A stretch of 64,000 bases of DNA from Pictodentalium vernedei (lineage: Eukaryota > Mollusca > Scaphopoda > Dentaliida > Dentaliidae), in assembly GCA_031216915.1 (NCBI GenBank), contig CM062297.1, positions 182,908,083-182,972,082 on the forward strand, written 5' to 3'. Position 1 is the stretch's first letter. The number at the start of each line of letters is the position of its first letter. Of the stretch, positions 32,515 through 42,670 are shown piece by piece. The notes under the pieces are model-generated. The model was not told the origin of the DNA, made no database searches, and worked only from the letters and a program-made list of their open reading frames with translations. Position numbers and translations under genes: made by a program.

Positions 32515-33300
32515 GTCTATCTAGTGTTACAAGAGATTCAGACTGGGGCAAACATTCGGTGGTCGACTCAGAGAGTGCCGCCGCAGTTGCCGGACCCGAG
32601 TGTGGCTGTTATGACGGTTGCCAGTCAAACAGATTGGGATATATACTGATCCCTACGGATTCGAAGTGCCAGGGTCTTTGGGTTCCGCAGTCTTTTAGCT
32701 ATCAGTTAACTTCCGCGGAATAATGTTTTTTAGGCTTGCTTTATGTCATTGCATGAACATTATTCAGAAACGCATGCCCAAATTCCTGTCCTTTAATTCG
32801 ACAGTAGTGGCGTATCTCCGGAACCAGGGAGGCACTCTTTCGTTTCCGTTATTCAATTTAATGGAAAGAATCCGTCTGTTGGTTATAGTACACCAAGTTC
32901 AGTTTTGGTCCGTCATATTCTGGGTCGTCTGATTGTTTTATCGCACTCCCGTTCTCTTACGGGTCGCTTGTTGCTGTCAGAATGGACTCTCAACAAACAA
33001 GTATTCAATCAGATTTGCTATCTATGGGAGCGCCCAATGATGTTTTATTTATGACACAGTTGGCTAATCAATTGCAGACGTATGTGTTGGCTTGTCCAGA
33101 TCTCTGAGCTAATACTGTTAACGCTCTATTGATCTATAGGACAGAATGATAGGATACGCGTATCCTCCGGCGCTGTTGTTTTTAGCAGGTATTGCTAAGA
33201 TAAACAACCACAATATATTTCTGTTGATAGCATCTCTATCTTCACAGAGATCATGAGTAATTTACTCTCTTGTCTACTGTGGATCTTATCGTGAAATCTT
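32515..33300 (+). pseudogene. RNase H / methyltransferase-like remnant of element B
   Basis: Begins acaagagattcagactgggg (equal to C 43707 onward), keeps NSTVVAYLRNQGGTLSF at about 32799-32850 and AYPPALLF-like sequence near 33156. The RT core with YLDD is missing: relative to C about 1.35 kb is deleted at the junction. Many stops. Confidence 0.75.
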
Positions 33301-33309
33301 CCTCTATGT

Positions 33310-34400
33310 GAGGATCTTTTTTCACTGGGTAAATCGTGTCATTTTTATCACAACCAGCAAGGTCGCAACCTTCATGTTTTCCGTTGTGTGGTCCATATTG
33401 CATTGTAAGCACTGTACTGGACGAGCTTTGGACGCGATTTCTTACTATAGGAGATCCTCTTCTTCGCTATTCTATGCGACTAAAGTGGAGGCTCTTCCGT
33501 CGTGGTGTAGGGATCATTATGTTCATATGGTTGATCCCTCCATACTACTCATTGCTATTTTTTAGTATACTTGTTTCACAAGATCTACTGCAGCCTGTTG
33601 TTATTTAGGTTATAGGTTTATGTTACCTCATACCTATGCACTCTACGATAGTTTACAATTGAGTCTTTTGTCTCTTTATCTAAGTCAGTTAGTAACTTTT
33701 TGATAAATAGACTTAGAATCTTTAGATTAAATTCCTATACGGATTTTAATTCAGGTTCTTATTTAGCTAAGTAATCATTTGAGCCTCTGGAAACAGTAGT
33801 TTTCAAATTCTGACCTTTTAGACAGTAATTCTGTTGGTTTCTCTTTTACTGTAGAGTCAGTGAGTTTCATGCACTATCGATGGATGATTTTCACTTTCAT
33901 AGTTTCGGAATCAATACTTCCGTTACTATTTAGGTTGGATTGTTGCATAAGAGTTAGGCTCCTATTATCCGGAACCTATTATTTTAAGGTCCTTCCGTCT
34001 TCGTATGGGCATAGGCCTTTACTCTTTCCGGGTACAGTTTATGTATTTATAAACAGATATCTGTTTATTACAAGGGCGTAAGCTTCTTCTGTCTTTGATG
34101 TCTAGTAGAAGGACGTTACGCTCCATTTTATTGTTAATGGATTCTATTAACTAGCGTACTGCTTATGGTATATCATTGGCTTAGCAGTTGTGCTTAAGAT
34201 TTCGGCTCATGAAGTAAGAGTTCTTCTACTTCTTGGGCTTACATTAATAGTGTTCTATTATAGATTTTTGAAGGCTGCTCATTGCGCTCAGCCATCCATT
34301 CATGAATTTTATCTCAGAAATATCGAGTCCATTTCTGGAGGCCTCTATTGTTAGGTCTATTATCTACTGCTCAGAATGTCATTCACTTAACAGTTGCTAC
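33310..34400 (+). pseudogene. Tyrosine recombinase remnant of element B
   Basis: Aligns in order with C 44520-45612: gcattgtaagcactgtactg, gacgagctttggacgcgatt, ..., catgaagtaagagttcttct and ttcatgaatttttatctcag (HEVR and FYL areas). Frame-broken throughout by small indels and stops, including loss of the SARRVSEL segment's integrity near 33850. Confidence 0.75.
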
Positions 34401-34975
34401 TATAGCTAGGTAGGCTGTCTGTTTCGGCAGTGTCTCCGTTCGGCTGCCCTCTTCGCTCTGGGCTATTTGACCCAGGGCAAGAAAAAGGGGGGGGGGAGGG
34501 TGTTCCCTTGGGTCACCTGTTTTTACTATGAAAACAAGGGGATACCTCCTCCGGAGTTAGTAATTCTGAGCTGTTTTTAGGATGGTTGTTTAGTGAGAAG
34601 TTTAAGTTTATAAAATTCATTCAAGTCTTAGTTTTTAAAGTATAGCTTTTGAATATTGCATATGTCAACGGACATGATTATGCAATTCTCACACACTTTT
34701 AGGAGTATAAGAGTCTCTATTCTCTAGACTTACTTTATTATTGGCTTACTTTAAAAATTATTAGTATAAGGATTATTAGATATTAATAGAGTACATGGAT
34801 GTATGAAGCTCAATTTTTGGAAGGTGTTGTATCTTTCTAATTTATCATAAATAAGAAAGATACATGTAAGGCCTATTACTTCTTTTCCCTACAGGGGATG
34901 ACTCTATTTTATTTTATTGAGCGTATTCCATTTTGCTCTATGTCCTTGGCCCTCCAGCCTTTTTACTATTCAGCT

Positions 34976-35059
34976 ATGTCTGGGTCATTGGTACAGTATA
35001 AAAATGTTAAAAAATTTATAGTAATTTATATATTTTTTATACTTACCAATGACCCAGAC
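34976..35059. repeat. ICR of element B
   Basis: Left half (to 35005) ctgggtcattggtacagtat, aaaaat is the complement of the left end 28374-28403. Right half (from 35006) gttaaaaaatttatagtaat, ttatatattttttatactta, ccaatgacccagac is the complement of the right end 35308-35361. Confidence 0.93.
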
Positions 35060-35134
35060 GGGGATGGCCCTCCCAGGAGTTGGGAACTCTTGCCTCCCCG
35101 CTGAGTACATAGCGCTTACCAGGCACTGGTTATT

Positions 35135-35361
35135 AGAATGATAAATGGCGCCAATTTCGGAACGTCCTGGACACTGCGCATGCGCAGTGGGGGCGAGGTG
35201 TGGAGGGCCTCTCTGGACATGTTTTCTTTAGTTTTAGATGCAAATTTTGGGGATTGGGGGGCAAAATTTGTGTTTGGCCCTATATTTTAAGAGTTAGCAC
35301 CAGCTATGTCTGGGTCATTGGTAAGTATAAAAAATATATAAATTACTATAAATTTTTTAAC
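35135..35361. repeat. Right inverted terminal repeat of element B
   Basis: Inverted copy of 28374-28575, carrying TGCGCATGCGCA at 35175-35186; ends ...aaattttttaac at 35361. Confidence 0.92.
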
Positions 35362-35536
35362 TTTTCAACAAATTTCAACAAAATCATATCATGTGACCCC
35401 TCATTGGAACGAGCTCGTCGAGCTCATTCCAACCAGGGGTCACATGATATGGTTTTATTGAAATTTTTGAAAAATTTGAATAAATGATATTTAAAATAAT
35501 AAATTTTGATATCGTCTGCGTTGGGTAAAGGGTTAA
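35362..35536. mobile_element. piggyBac-type MITE (subfamily 2), right part, split by element B
   Basis: Continues the MITE: aaaatcatatcatgtgaccc, the palindromic core ggaacgagctcgtcgagctc, the complement, and the right end ttgggtaaagggttaa. Joined to 28301-28373 it would give one MITE interrupted by the 7-kb element B. Confidence 0.85.
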
Positions 35537-35742
35537 CAGTTTTGCCTACCATTTAATTGTACCGTTGTACATGCCCACAGTATTTTGATGAATGAATGTG
35601 GATAAATCAAAACCATCATACCATAGGAAAAACAGTAATTGAATTATGAAAAACTCTGCAGGCTACTATGAAAGCAATTGAATATTATTGAAGAGAGTAA
35701 AATTATTTGATATTATAGCAGCATTTACCAATGTATTTGCAG

Positions 35743-35860
35743 GATGCTGCCTTGGCATTGAGAATTCTAATTATTACAGCAAGAAACAGATTTTGTTCAC
35801 ATTACTTTAGCTTATCCCAGTCTGTGAAAAGCTTGTGGAAAGGATTCTGGGAACTGTTAG
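35743..35860 (+). CDS. Exon of unidentified host gene (exon d)
   Basis: Acceptor atttgcag; frame DAALALRILIITARNRFCSH, YFSLSQSVKSLWKGFWELL, leaving one base (G) before donor TTAG|GTTTGT at 35861. That base completes GAT with the first two bases of the exon at 37471, so phases match. Hydrophobic/basic alternation suggests an alpha-helical segment. Family not recognised. Confidence 0.8.
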
Positions 35861-36063
35861 GTTTGTATGAAACAATATAATAAATTATGCTTCTTTTATT
35901 AGTTTTGATATTCTAAGCTTTATTTGTTACAGATATTAGCCAATAGGGCAATTTACCCCCTGAACATTGAAGTTAAAATATCAGGCTTCAAATTTTCCCT
36001 ATACTTCTACATGTATTCATGAAATTCAGTGGTTGTCAGAATAATTCATTAGAAAACAGCAAG

Positions 36064-36958
36064 ATTTTTATACCCCCCGCAAACAAAGTTTGGGGGGGGG
36101 GGGGGGGGGGTATATAGGAATCACCCTGTCCGTCCGTCTGTCCGTCTGACACTGTCCATCTGTCTGTCTGTCCGTCTGTCCATCCATCGTAAGCGCAACT
36201 CCTCCTAAACCATTTGAAGAATTTTCATGAAACTTTACACAATGGAAGAACTCCATATGGCAATGTGCATGAAGCAATATAATTCCGTTCTGACATTTCC
36301 AAGGGGAGATAATCTGTCCGTCTGTCCATCCTTCGTAAGCGCAACTCCTCCTAAACCGTTTGAAGAATTTTCATGAAACTTTACACAATAGAAGAACTCC
36401 ATATGGCAATGTGCATGAAGCAATATAATTCTGTTCAGACATTTCCAAGGGGAGATAATCTGTCCGTCTGACCATCCTTGTAAGCGCAACTCCTCCTAAA
36501 CCGTTTGAAGAATTTTCATGAAACTTTACACAATGGAAGAACTCCATATGAAGATGTGCATGAAGCAATATAATTCCGTTCTGACATTTCCAAGGGGAGA
36601 TAATCTAACTTATACCGTCTGTCCATACTTGTAAGCGCAACTCCTCCTAAACCGTTTGAAGAATTTTCATGAAACTTTACACAATGGAAGAACTCCATAT
36701 GAAGATGTGCATGAAGCTATATAATTCCGTTCTGACATTTCCAAGGGGAGATAATCTAACTTATACCGTCTGTCCATCCTTGTAAGCGCAACTCCTCCTA
36801 AACCATTTGAAGAATTTTCATGAAACTTTACACAATAGAAGAACTCCATATGAAGATGTGCATGAAGCAATATAATTCCGTTCTGACATTTCCAAGGGGA
36901 GATAATCTAACTTATGCATTTCAGGCGCAGGGGGGGGGGGGGGGGGGTATCACTTTGT
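36064..36958. mobile_element. G-run-bounded element with five ~148-bp tandem units
   Basis: Left boundary taccccccgcaaacaaagtt followed by a G19 run (36092-36110) and ctgtccgtctgtccg repeats. Units restart at gtaagcgcaactcctcctaa near 36190, 36338, 36481, 36631 and 36782 and contain gaagaattttcatgaaactt, tacacaatggaagaactcca and tgacatttccaaggggagat. Right boundary is a G18 run (36930-36947). Non-coding; minus-strand frames simply repeat with the unit. Confidence 0.85.
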
Positions 36959-36967
36959 GAGTTTGCT

Positions 36968-37090
36968 CACAGTACCTCTAGTTTATTCAATTAACAGAAT
37001 TTTACTCTAAAACCTATATGAAATTAACAGATCACATTTGTATGTATGAGTGTAGACTGGCAGTATTTACTGTTTTAAGATGGTGCAATA
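36968..37090. mobile_element. Fragment of the CAGTGGAACCC-type element
   Basis: tttattcaattaacagaatt, ttactctaaaacctatatga, aattaacagatcacatttgt matches the right-hand part of the family at 6714-6780. Confidence 0.6.
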
Positions 37091-37470
37091 TTTGCAATTT
37101 GAAGAGCCATCACATTCCATTTGAGATTCAAATCGATACTAAATTCCATGCTTAATGCGATTTGATTCAGCCCCAAATTTAAGAGGACCCAGAGTACTGT
37201 CTCTAAATGCAGGCAAATTGTTTTTTGGAGTTTTTTTTTGTCCCTGTGCCGCAGATCAGGTGAGATGACCAGTAAATACAATTTATGTCCTGAAATGAAA
37301 ACATTTGATTTTAAAAATTTGTTTTGAGACAATCAAACAAATTTGACTTGCATCCAGAATGTTTTCTCTTTTCTTAGACAGTCTGCAGTCTAGAAAGTGT
37401 TAACGAAACTTGACACAGAAGGTGTTATAATTTAAAATGGATATATTTGAACAATAATTTTTTTTTTTAG
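37091..37470. other. Intron sequence, nothing recognised
   Basis: AT-rich with a T-rich tract ending at the acceptor of the next exon. No repeat family identified. Confidence 0.4.
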
Positions 37471-37568
37471 ATATTGCAATTGGCATGCCATCCACAACAC
37501 CTGGAGACATTGCGGGTAAGATACATGAAGAACATATGAAATACCTTGTGGCAGAATTAGTCATTAGG
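37471..37568 (+). CDS. Exon of unidentified host gene (exon e)
   Basis: Long polypyrimidine tract ending tttttag. Two bases complete the codon begun in exon d, then IAIGMPSTTPGDIAGKIHEE, HMKYLVAELVIR, ending at donor AGG|GTAAGT (near-consensus) in phase 0. The 98-base length and strong signals at both ends make this one of the safest exons in the window. Confidence 0.85.
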
Positions 37569-37689
37569 GTAAGTATTCCTATCTAACTACTAGCACTGGA
37601 CTGGTCTGTTATTTTCTATTGGGTTTTCTTTGAATACATTAATGTTCTATTCTATTGCTGATTGTTAATCATAATTCAAATGGCCGAAA

Positions 37690-39338
37690 ACATTTAAACA
37701 CTTGGAACAGTTTTCAAAACTGCATCCAGCTTAAAGAATAAATGCCATAAATCACAATACAAAGAAAGCATCATTAAACAAATAGAAACATTGTGCCATA
37801 GAAATCCAAAAGTGTTCTGGTAGACTGTAAATAAACTAGACGATAATCTCCACAATAAAGATGACCCTTCCAGTAATATATCTCTAAACAGCTGGAGGGA
37901 CCATTACTCTATGTTAGGTAATCCTACACCATCTGGGGCTTTTGACAATTCATTCCAATTAAATGTTGTTAATCGTCTTCGGCAATTGAAACAAACAGCT
38001 AATTATAATCAATGCCTAGATTTTGATATTTCCGAATGTGATGTTCGTAGTGTTATCAGTAGGATTAAATCTGGTAAATCTTCAGGTTTAGGCGGGGTAA
38101 AAAATGAAATGCGAAAATCTGTTAAAACAATTATTTCGCCCGCCCTGACCTAGCAGATTTTCCTGACCAGTTCCGAGGAATTATAATCACCAGTAGCATC
38201 GGCAAATTATATATCAGTGTTCTGACAGAAAGGGTTTCTAGATGTCTAGGGGGGGGGGGGGGGGGGGGGGGTGCAAAGGGTCACCTAACATATACCAAGC
38301 TTGTTTTAGGAAAGGATATAAAATGTCAGATCACATTGTTGCAATCAAGTGTCTTGTTCATAAGGCCTTTAAACAGAATAAAAAAACATATGCATGTTTT
38401 GTGGATTTTAATAAAGCATTCGATAGGATTTGGAGGGAAGGTATGTTCCAAAAGCTCCTTGAAAAAGGTGTTGGTGGAAATTTTATAGGGCCATCAAGGC
38501 GATGTTTACCTACAATAGGTTATGTGTAAAGACTGGAAACAATTTATCAAAAACATTTTGCAATGCGGTTGGCGTGATGCAAGGGAATAATTTAAATCCA
38601 CTTTTGTTTAATTTATTTATTGATGATATTCCAGAACATATAAGTAAAGATGACAACACTTTTCCTTCTATACAGGATGTTAAAGTACCATGTTGGCAAT
38701 ATGCAGATGATTTGGTGTTATTTTCCATTACAGAGGTTCGACTGCAGAAGTCAATTGACACGTTGTCTAACTTCTGTAATAAGTGGAGACTAACAGTAAA
38801 TCAAACAAAAACTAAAGTGTTAATATTTAACAAAACGGGTAGGAAGATCATAGGTAACTTCTCCTGTGGGGGACTTCAGTTAGAAAATGTAGCCTCCTAC
38901 ACCTATTTGGGAATTGTCTTGTCAGCCTCAGGAATTTACTACAACGCTATTTTCAGTCTGCAGGCGAAAGTGCTCAAAGCTTATTTTAAATTATTTGTGT
39001 CAATATCTCATGAAAATATACAAATACGAGAAAAGTTATTTGACTGCATGGTAAAGCTTATTCTACCCTATGGCTGCGAGGCTTGGGGAGATTTCTCGAT
39101 CCGAAGTAGCCATAAACACATTGAGTCAATCCAACTCAAATTCTGTAAAAATATTCTCCAGGTTCATTCCAAATCTTCAAACGATGCGGTTTTGGCAGAG
39201 TTGGGGAGGTTTCCCTTGTCTGTTGATATAAAGATCTTGTTAGTCATCAACAGGCTACAGGCTAAGATTAATGAGACTAATCCTTTGGTGACACTTGCCT
39301 ACACTGAATTACAGGCAGAGAATCACCCATCCATGTAA
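37690..39338 (+). pseudogene. LINE reverse transcriptase, broken
   Basis: Early part: LNSWRDHYSMLGNPTP and DVRSVISRIKSGKSSGLGG (with a stop at 37819 and another at 38151). Then a deletion, GIIITSSIGKLYISVLTERV, a G23 run at 38249-38271, ACFRKGYKMSDHIVAIKCLV, TYACFVDFNKAFDRIWREG, a frame change near 38500, GVMQGNNLNPLLFNLFIDDI, WQYADDLVLFS (catalytic YADD at about 38698-38712), FCNKWRLTVNQTKTKVLIFN, and a C-terminal connection domain to the stop at 39336. Usual QG(C)xLSP is altered to QGNNLNP. Non-LTR RT; clade not resolved. Confidence 0.85.
38249..38271. repeat. G23 run inside the LINE RT
   Basis: Sits where coding sequence between the TERVSRCL and CFRKGY motifs is expected. Either an expansion or a substituted segment; see findings. 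Confidence 0.9.
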
Positions 39339-39490
39339 ATGACCGAAAAGATATTATCAGAAAGCCGGTTTCTCTTTGTGTGGTTTGATCCCACGTCGGC
39401 CCCCACCTCAGTTTAGTAAACTTTTGAAACAATGCCTTCAAGACATGTATGGCCAATCATGGAAATATGAGAAAGCTTGTGCAACCAAAT

Positions 39491-39693
39491 ATTTTTATAC
39501 TGTACCAATGACCCAGACTTAGTTGGTGCTAACTCTAACAAAACCAGGGCCAAACACAAATTTTGACCCCCAATCCCCAAAATTTGCATCCAAAACAAAA
39601 AGAAATCATGTCCTAAAGGACCTCCATACTACGCCTCTACTGCGCATGCGCAGTGACGCAGACGTCCCGAAATTGGCGCCAATTATCATTCTC
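39491..39693. repeat. Left inverted terminal repeat of element C
   Basis: Begins atttttatactgtaccaatg. Contains TGCGCATGCGCA at 39641-39652 and the palindrome AATTGGCGCCAATT at 39671-39684. It probably also serves as promoter region since no other upstream control sequence separates it from the coding part by more than ~0.9 kb (inference). Confidence 0.93.
39641..39684. promoter_or_regulatory. NRF1-type and E2F-type sites in the left ITR of C
   Basis: TGCGCATGCGCA (39641-39652) equals the NRF1 consensus; 18 bases on, AATTGGCGCCAATT holds ttggcgccaa, an E2F-like core. The pair is repeated in the right ITR at 46383-46396 and 46415-46426. Binding is inferred from consensus only. Confidence 0.5.
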
Positions 39694-40577
39694 TGTTTGG
39701 CCCTTCATCAGTCAACATCTCACTGATCTTTGTGCTTGTAAATCTCAGTTTAAAGGATGCCAGACACGTAATTTTTGGAGAAAATGTGATTCTAAGGAGG
39801 ATAGAAGGAGGAGAGGAAAAAGAAGTGACATAAAATAATCAGGGCTGTACTTAAAATTTTTTGATGAAATTATGTTAAGTTGCCTATTTTCGAGGCAATG
39901 GCCTCTTGTTGTCATTCTTGCTCATTGTTGCACTGCTTATTCAGTGTTTCCTCTCCCCTAGCCTTCTAAAGTCCCCCCTTGCAATTCTCCCATGCTTTTG
40001 GCATATTTTTGAGAAATTTCATTTCTAAAATTTCCTGGGAGAGTTACTTGGTTACAGAATGTTTTCTGTTATTTTCCCCATAGTTACGTTTTCACCCAGT
40101 GGTGTATAACGTTTGTGTTCTGCATCTTCCATCTGATGTTCTGCAGATTCTCCCCTGGGAGTCTCTGTTTTGCATCAGATAGAGTGTAATTGATGACTGA
40201 TTCCGGGCCAGTTTTTTCAGTGCCTGGAGTCATGTTTTCTGGTGTTTTTACACTGTTTGTTTTCATTGGCAACAGCTTTTTTTGAGGGGGGCTGTTTGCC
40301 TTTGCTGTAGTTTATCTCACTATAAGATACATTTATATTATCCGTAAGTGTCTCATTAATTATTTATTATAAATTTAAAATTTTTGACCACACTTTGCCA
40401 TCGGATCCATCAGGGCTCAACGTTACTTTTCAGCAACTTGGGCTTCGCTGAAAAAATATTTTTTCAAAATTATTTTGTTTTGCAATTGTTTTTTCATTTA
40501 TTAATGGATCATGTTGTTATGTATCTTTGTGTCAGGGGTTTTTGCGAGTAACTAGGACTTATTGTTGTTCTTTCACA

Positions 40578-42670
40578 ATGAAGGGACGTTGTTCAAATTG
40601 TAATAGGAAGAAATCTTCCTCTGACTTTCATGATCATTGTATTAATTGTAGTCAGTGTTCTCGCATTAATCCCTGTTCTATATGTGAACATTGGGATGAG
40701 AAACATTGGAAACGTGTGTCACGATATGTTGTTTCTGGAGAAAGAGCGGTGCCGGCTCTTTCTCCGCAAGGTCACTCTACTCTCTCAGTTTCTATTTCAG
40801 AGGAACCAGAACAGGGTGATGTTTCCATGTTATCTTCTTCAAGTGTGCGTGCGTCGTCACAAATGAATTCAGAGCTAGCGGCAAAAGTGCTCATGGAGAT
40901 TAGACAAATGTCGTCCGCTAGCTCGCCCGGTGTAGCGTCCATTCACCGAATGGTTCGGCAGCCGGGTTCGTCCGATGCGGTCCAAGAGGAAATTTTGGGT
41001 GATGCGAGCACTATAAACATAATAGATGCACACCCAGTGACGGCGGATAGTAAGCGAGAACGGAGGAAGCCTTTGAGTCCGGTTCCTAGCTCGTCCAGGT
41101 CCAGCCGGGCCGCGAGCGAGAGAGGCCCCTCTCTCGTACAACAACATCTGGGACCAGATGTTGTGGTACAAAATGTGTCTTTAGCGGAGCATACGTCCGT
41201 CGCTCGGGACGTTCCGTTGTATAAGCAGTCCGCAGAGACTGTTAAGGCTTCCTCTTCTCGTCAGCGCACACGACCGCACCTTGGCTGCGTGACCGCCGAT
41301 ATATTACCAGCTTCGCCGATCAAGGATTCTTCGGCGACCAGGTCACACCATCCGGCAGCCAAGGATTCGAGACCGATGGATTCCGGACGTTCGCATAGGA
41401 AAAGTATGCGGGAGCCATCTGATGCGGAGCTGCCCTCGGCGAAGCAGCGAAAGACTGCGCCTCCGCAGGTCTCGACGCCGGACATTCTTGTGCAGATAGC
41501 ACAGCTTATCCCAGCAGCCAACAGAAACGGTGTCGGATCGAGAATTATCCGACGGCGCTGGGTCGGTACGCTCCGCCGAGGCATCGGGGACGGACGACCG
41601 GGAACATCATGAGGTCCGACCGGATGGTGAAAGGGATATGGATGACTTGGAGCTATCCCTTTCGGAACAACATAAAGCTGCCGTGGACTTCATCCGGCAC
41701 TTTCTCCCTCAAGTTGTTCCGTCGGGCCAGACTGCTGCGCTTCCGGACAAGAGAATTATAGCGTCATTGGACTGAATTTTTTGAGCGGTTCAGGGACATC
41801 GCTCCCGAGTTTCCGTCGCAGTCCAATAATGTTGCAAGAACATTTGAATTATTGAACGACGCTGTATTTAAACTTGCTTCCAGGACGGGGAAAGCAGGTT
41901 TCTTGTCCGCTAATACTCTCAACCTGCCTTTCATTAATGCAAGGAATAAATTCGATACGGCAGGACAGGGTATACCGAGAGTTCCTCTGCGTATGGACGA
42001 CGAGGTGGAAGACTTAGAGCTATCATTACCGTCGTCAGCTTCTATTCCAACCGCGGTGTTGGAAACAGCTATTGCGTCTAACAGAGCCAATTTAGATGCC
42101 TTATCTTACACAGATCACCTTACTAAGGCGTTATCACTGCGCCTTCAGGGGAAAGAGTTTCAAGATATACAATCCTCTTTAAGACTTCTTTCAAGGGCAG
42201 TAGCTTATTCCACGTGTAACTCCGCCCTTTCAGTGGCAAATCTGGAGTTGGTTAGACGTGACGCAGCCCTAGCTACATCCACACTAGTGGATTCTAAGGT
42301 GAAGAACTCTCTTAGAGTCGCTTCGGTCTCAGGAGAACTTCTCTTTGACGGCAAGCTTTCCGCTATTTATGATAAAATTACAAAGAAAGCTAAGGATTCT
42401 CTGTTGTTCAAATCTGCTCCTAAGAAGTCGGATACAGCAGACACGAATAAGACAGGCACTTCTGGGTCTAATGCGCCCATGAGAGGTTCCTATAGAGGTT
42501 CCGGTGCGTCCTCTTGGTCTTATTCGAGAGACCGTCAGGATAGCGACTCTCGTTCGGGACGTCCTTCAGGCCGGGACAATCGGTCGGACGCCCCAAGGTC
42601 GACGGGGCGAGGTGCGGGTCGTGGAAGACGTGGTTTCTCCTACCGCAGGCCTCGCAGGTCCAGGAGGTGA
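40578..42670 (+). pseudogene. Gag-like ORF1 of element C (two frame breaks)
   Basis: ATG at 40578 in aacaATGAAG opens MKGRCSNCNRKKSSSDFHDH, CINCSQCSRINPCSICEHWD: a CxxC ... HxxCxxCxxC ... CxxC-xxW cluster. A long Ser/Arg-rich middle follows. Frame breaks: 8 bases missing near 41512 relative to element B (which reads gcagcatc there), and one extra base near 41775. After these the frame resumes with RFRDIAPEF and ANLELVRRDAALATS, and ends with an RG/RS-rich basic tail (RGAGRGRRGFSYRRPRRSRR) at TGA 42668-42670. Predicted role: structural/RNA-binding protein of the retrotransposition particle. The last ~160 bases overlap the RT ORF. Confidence 0.85.

Larger units (their letters stand above)
28374..35361 (+). 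mobile_element. DIRS-group YR retrotransposon, copy B (degraded)
   Basis: Same family as C. Terminal repeats (28374-28575 and 35135-35361) and an ICR (34976-35059) are well preserved, but the interior is heavily mutated: the gag region is tandemly duplicated, the RT core is deleted (joining gag C-terminus to RNase H near 32515), and RNase H, methyltransferase-like and YR parts have many stops. It is inserted inside a piggyBac-type MITE with no visible target duplication. Non-autonomous in its present form. Confidence 0.9.
37660..39490 (+). mobile_element. LINE fragment in the intron, 3' end cut by element C
   Basis: Starts within the linker before the RT, continues through the RT to at least 39488 and is joined directly to the left end of element C at 39491. 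The sequence right of element C does not resume the LINE recognisably, so the 3' end was lost or rearranged. No polyA or 3' UTR is seen. Confidence 0.75.

Noticed and set aside
36068..36870. A set of similar minus-strand frames (LHMEFFHCVKFHENSSNG)
   Set aside because: They repeat with the ~148-bp tandem unit and have no gene structure.
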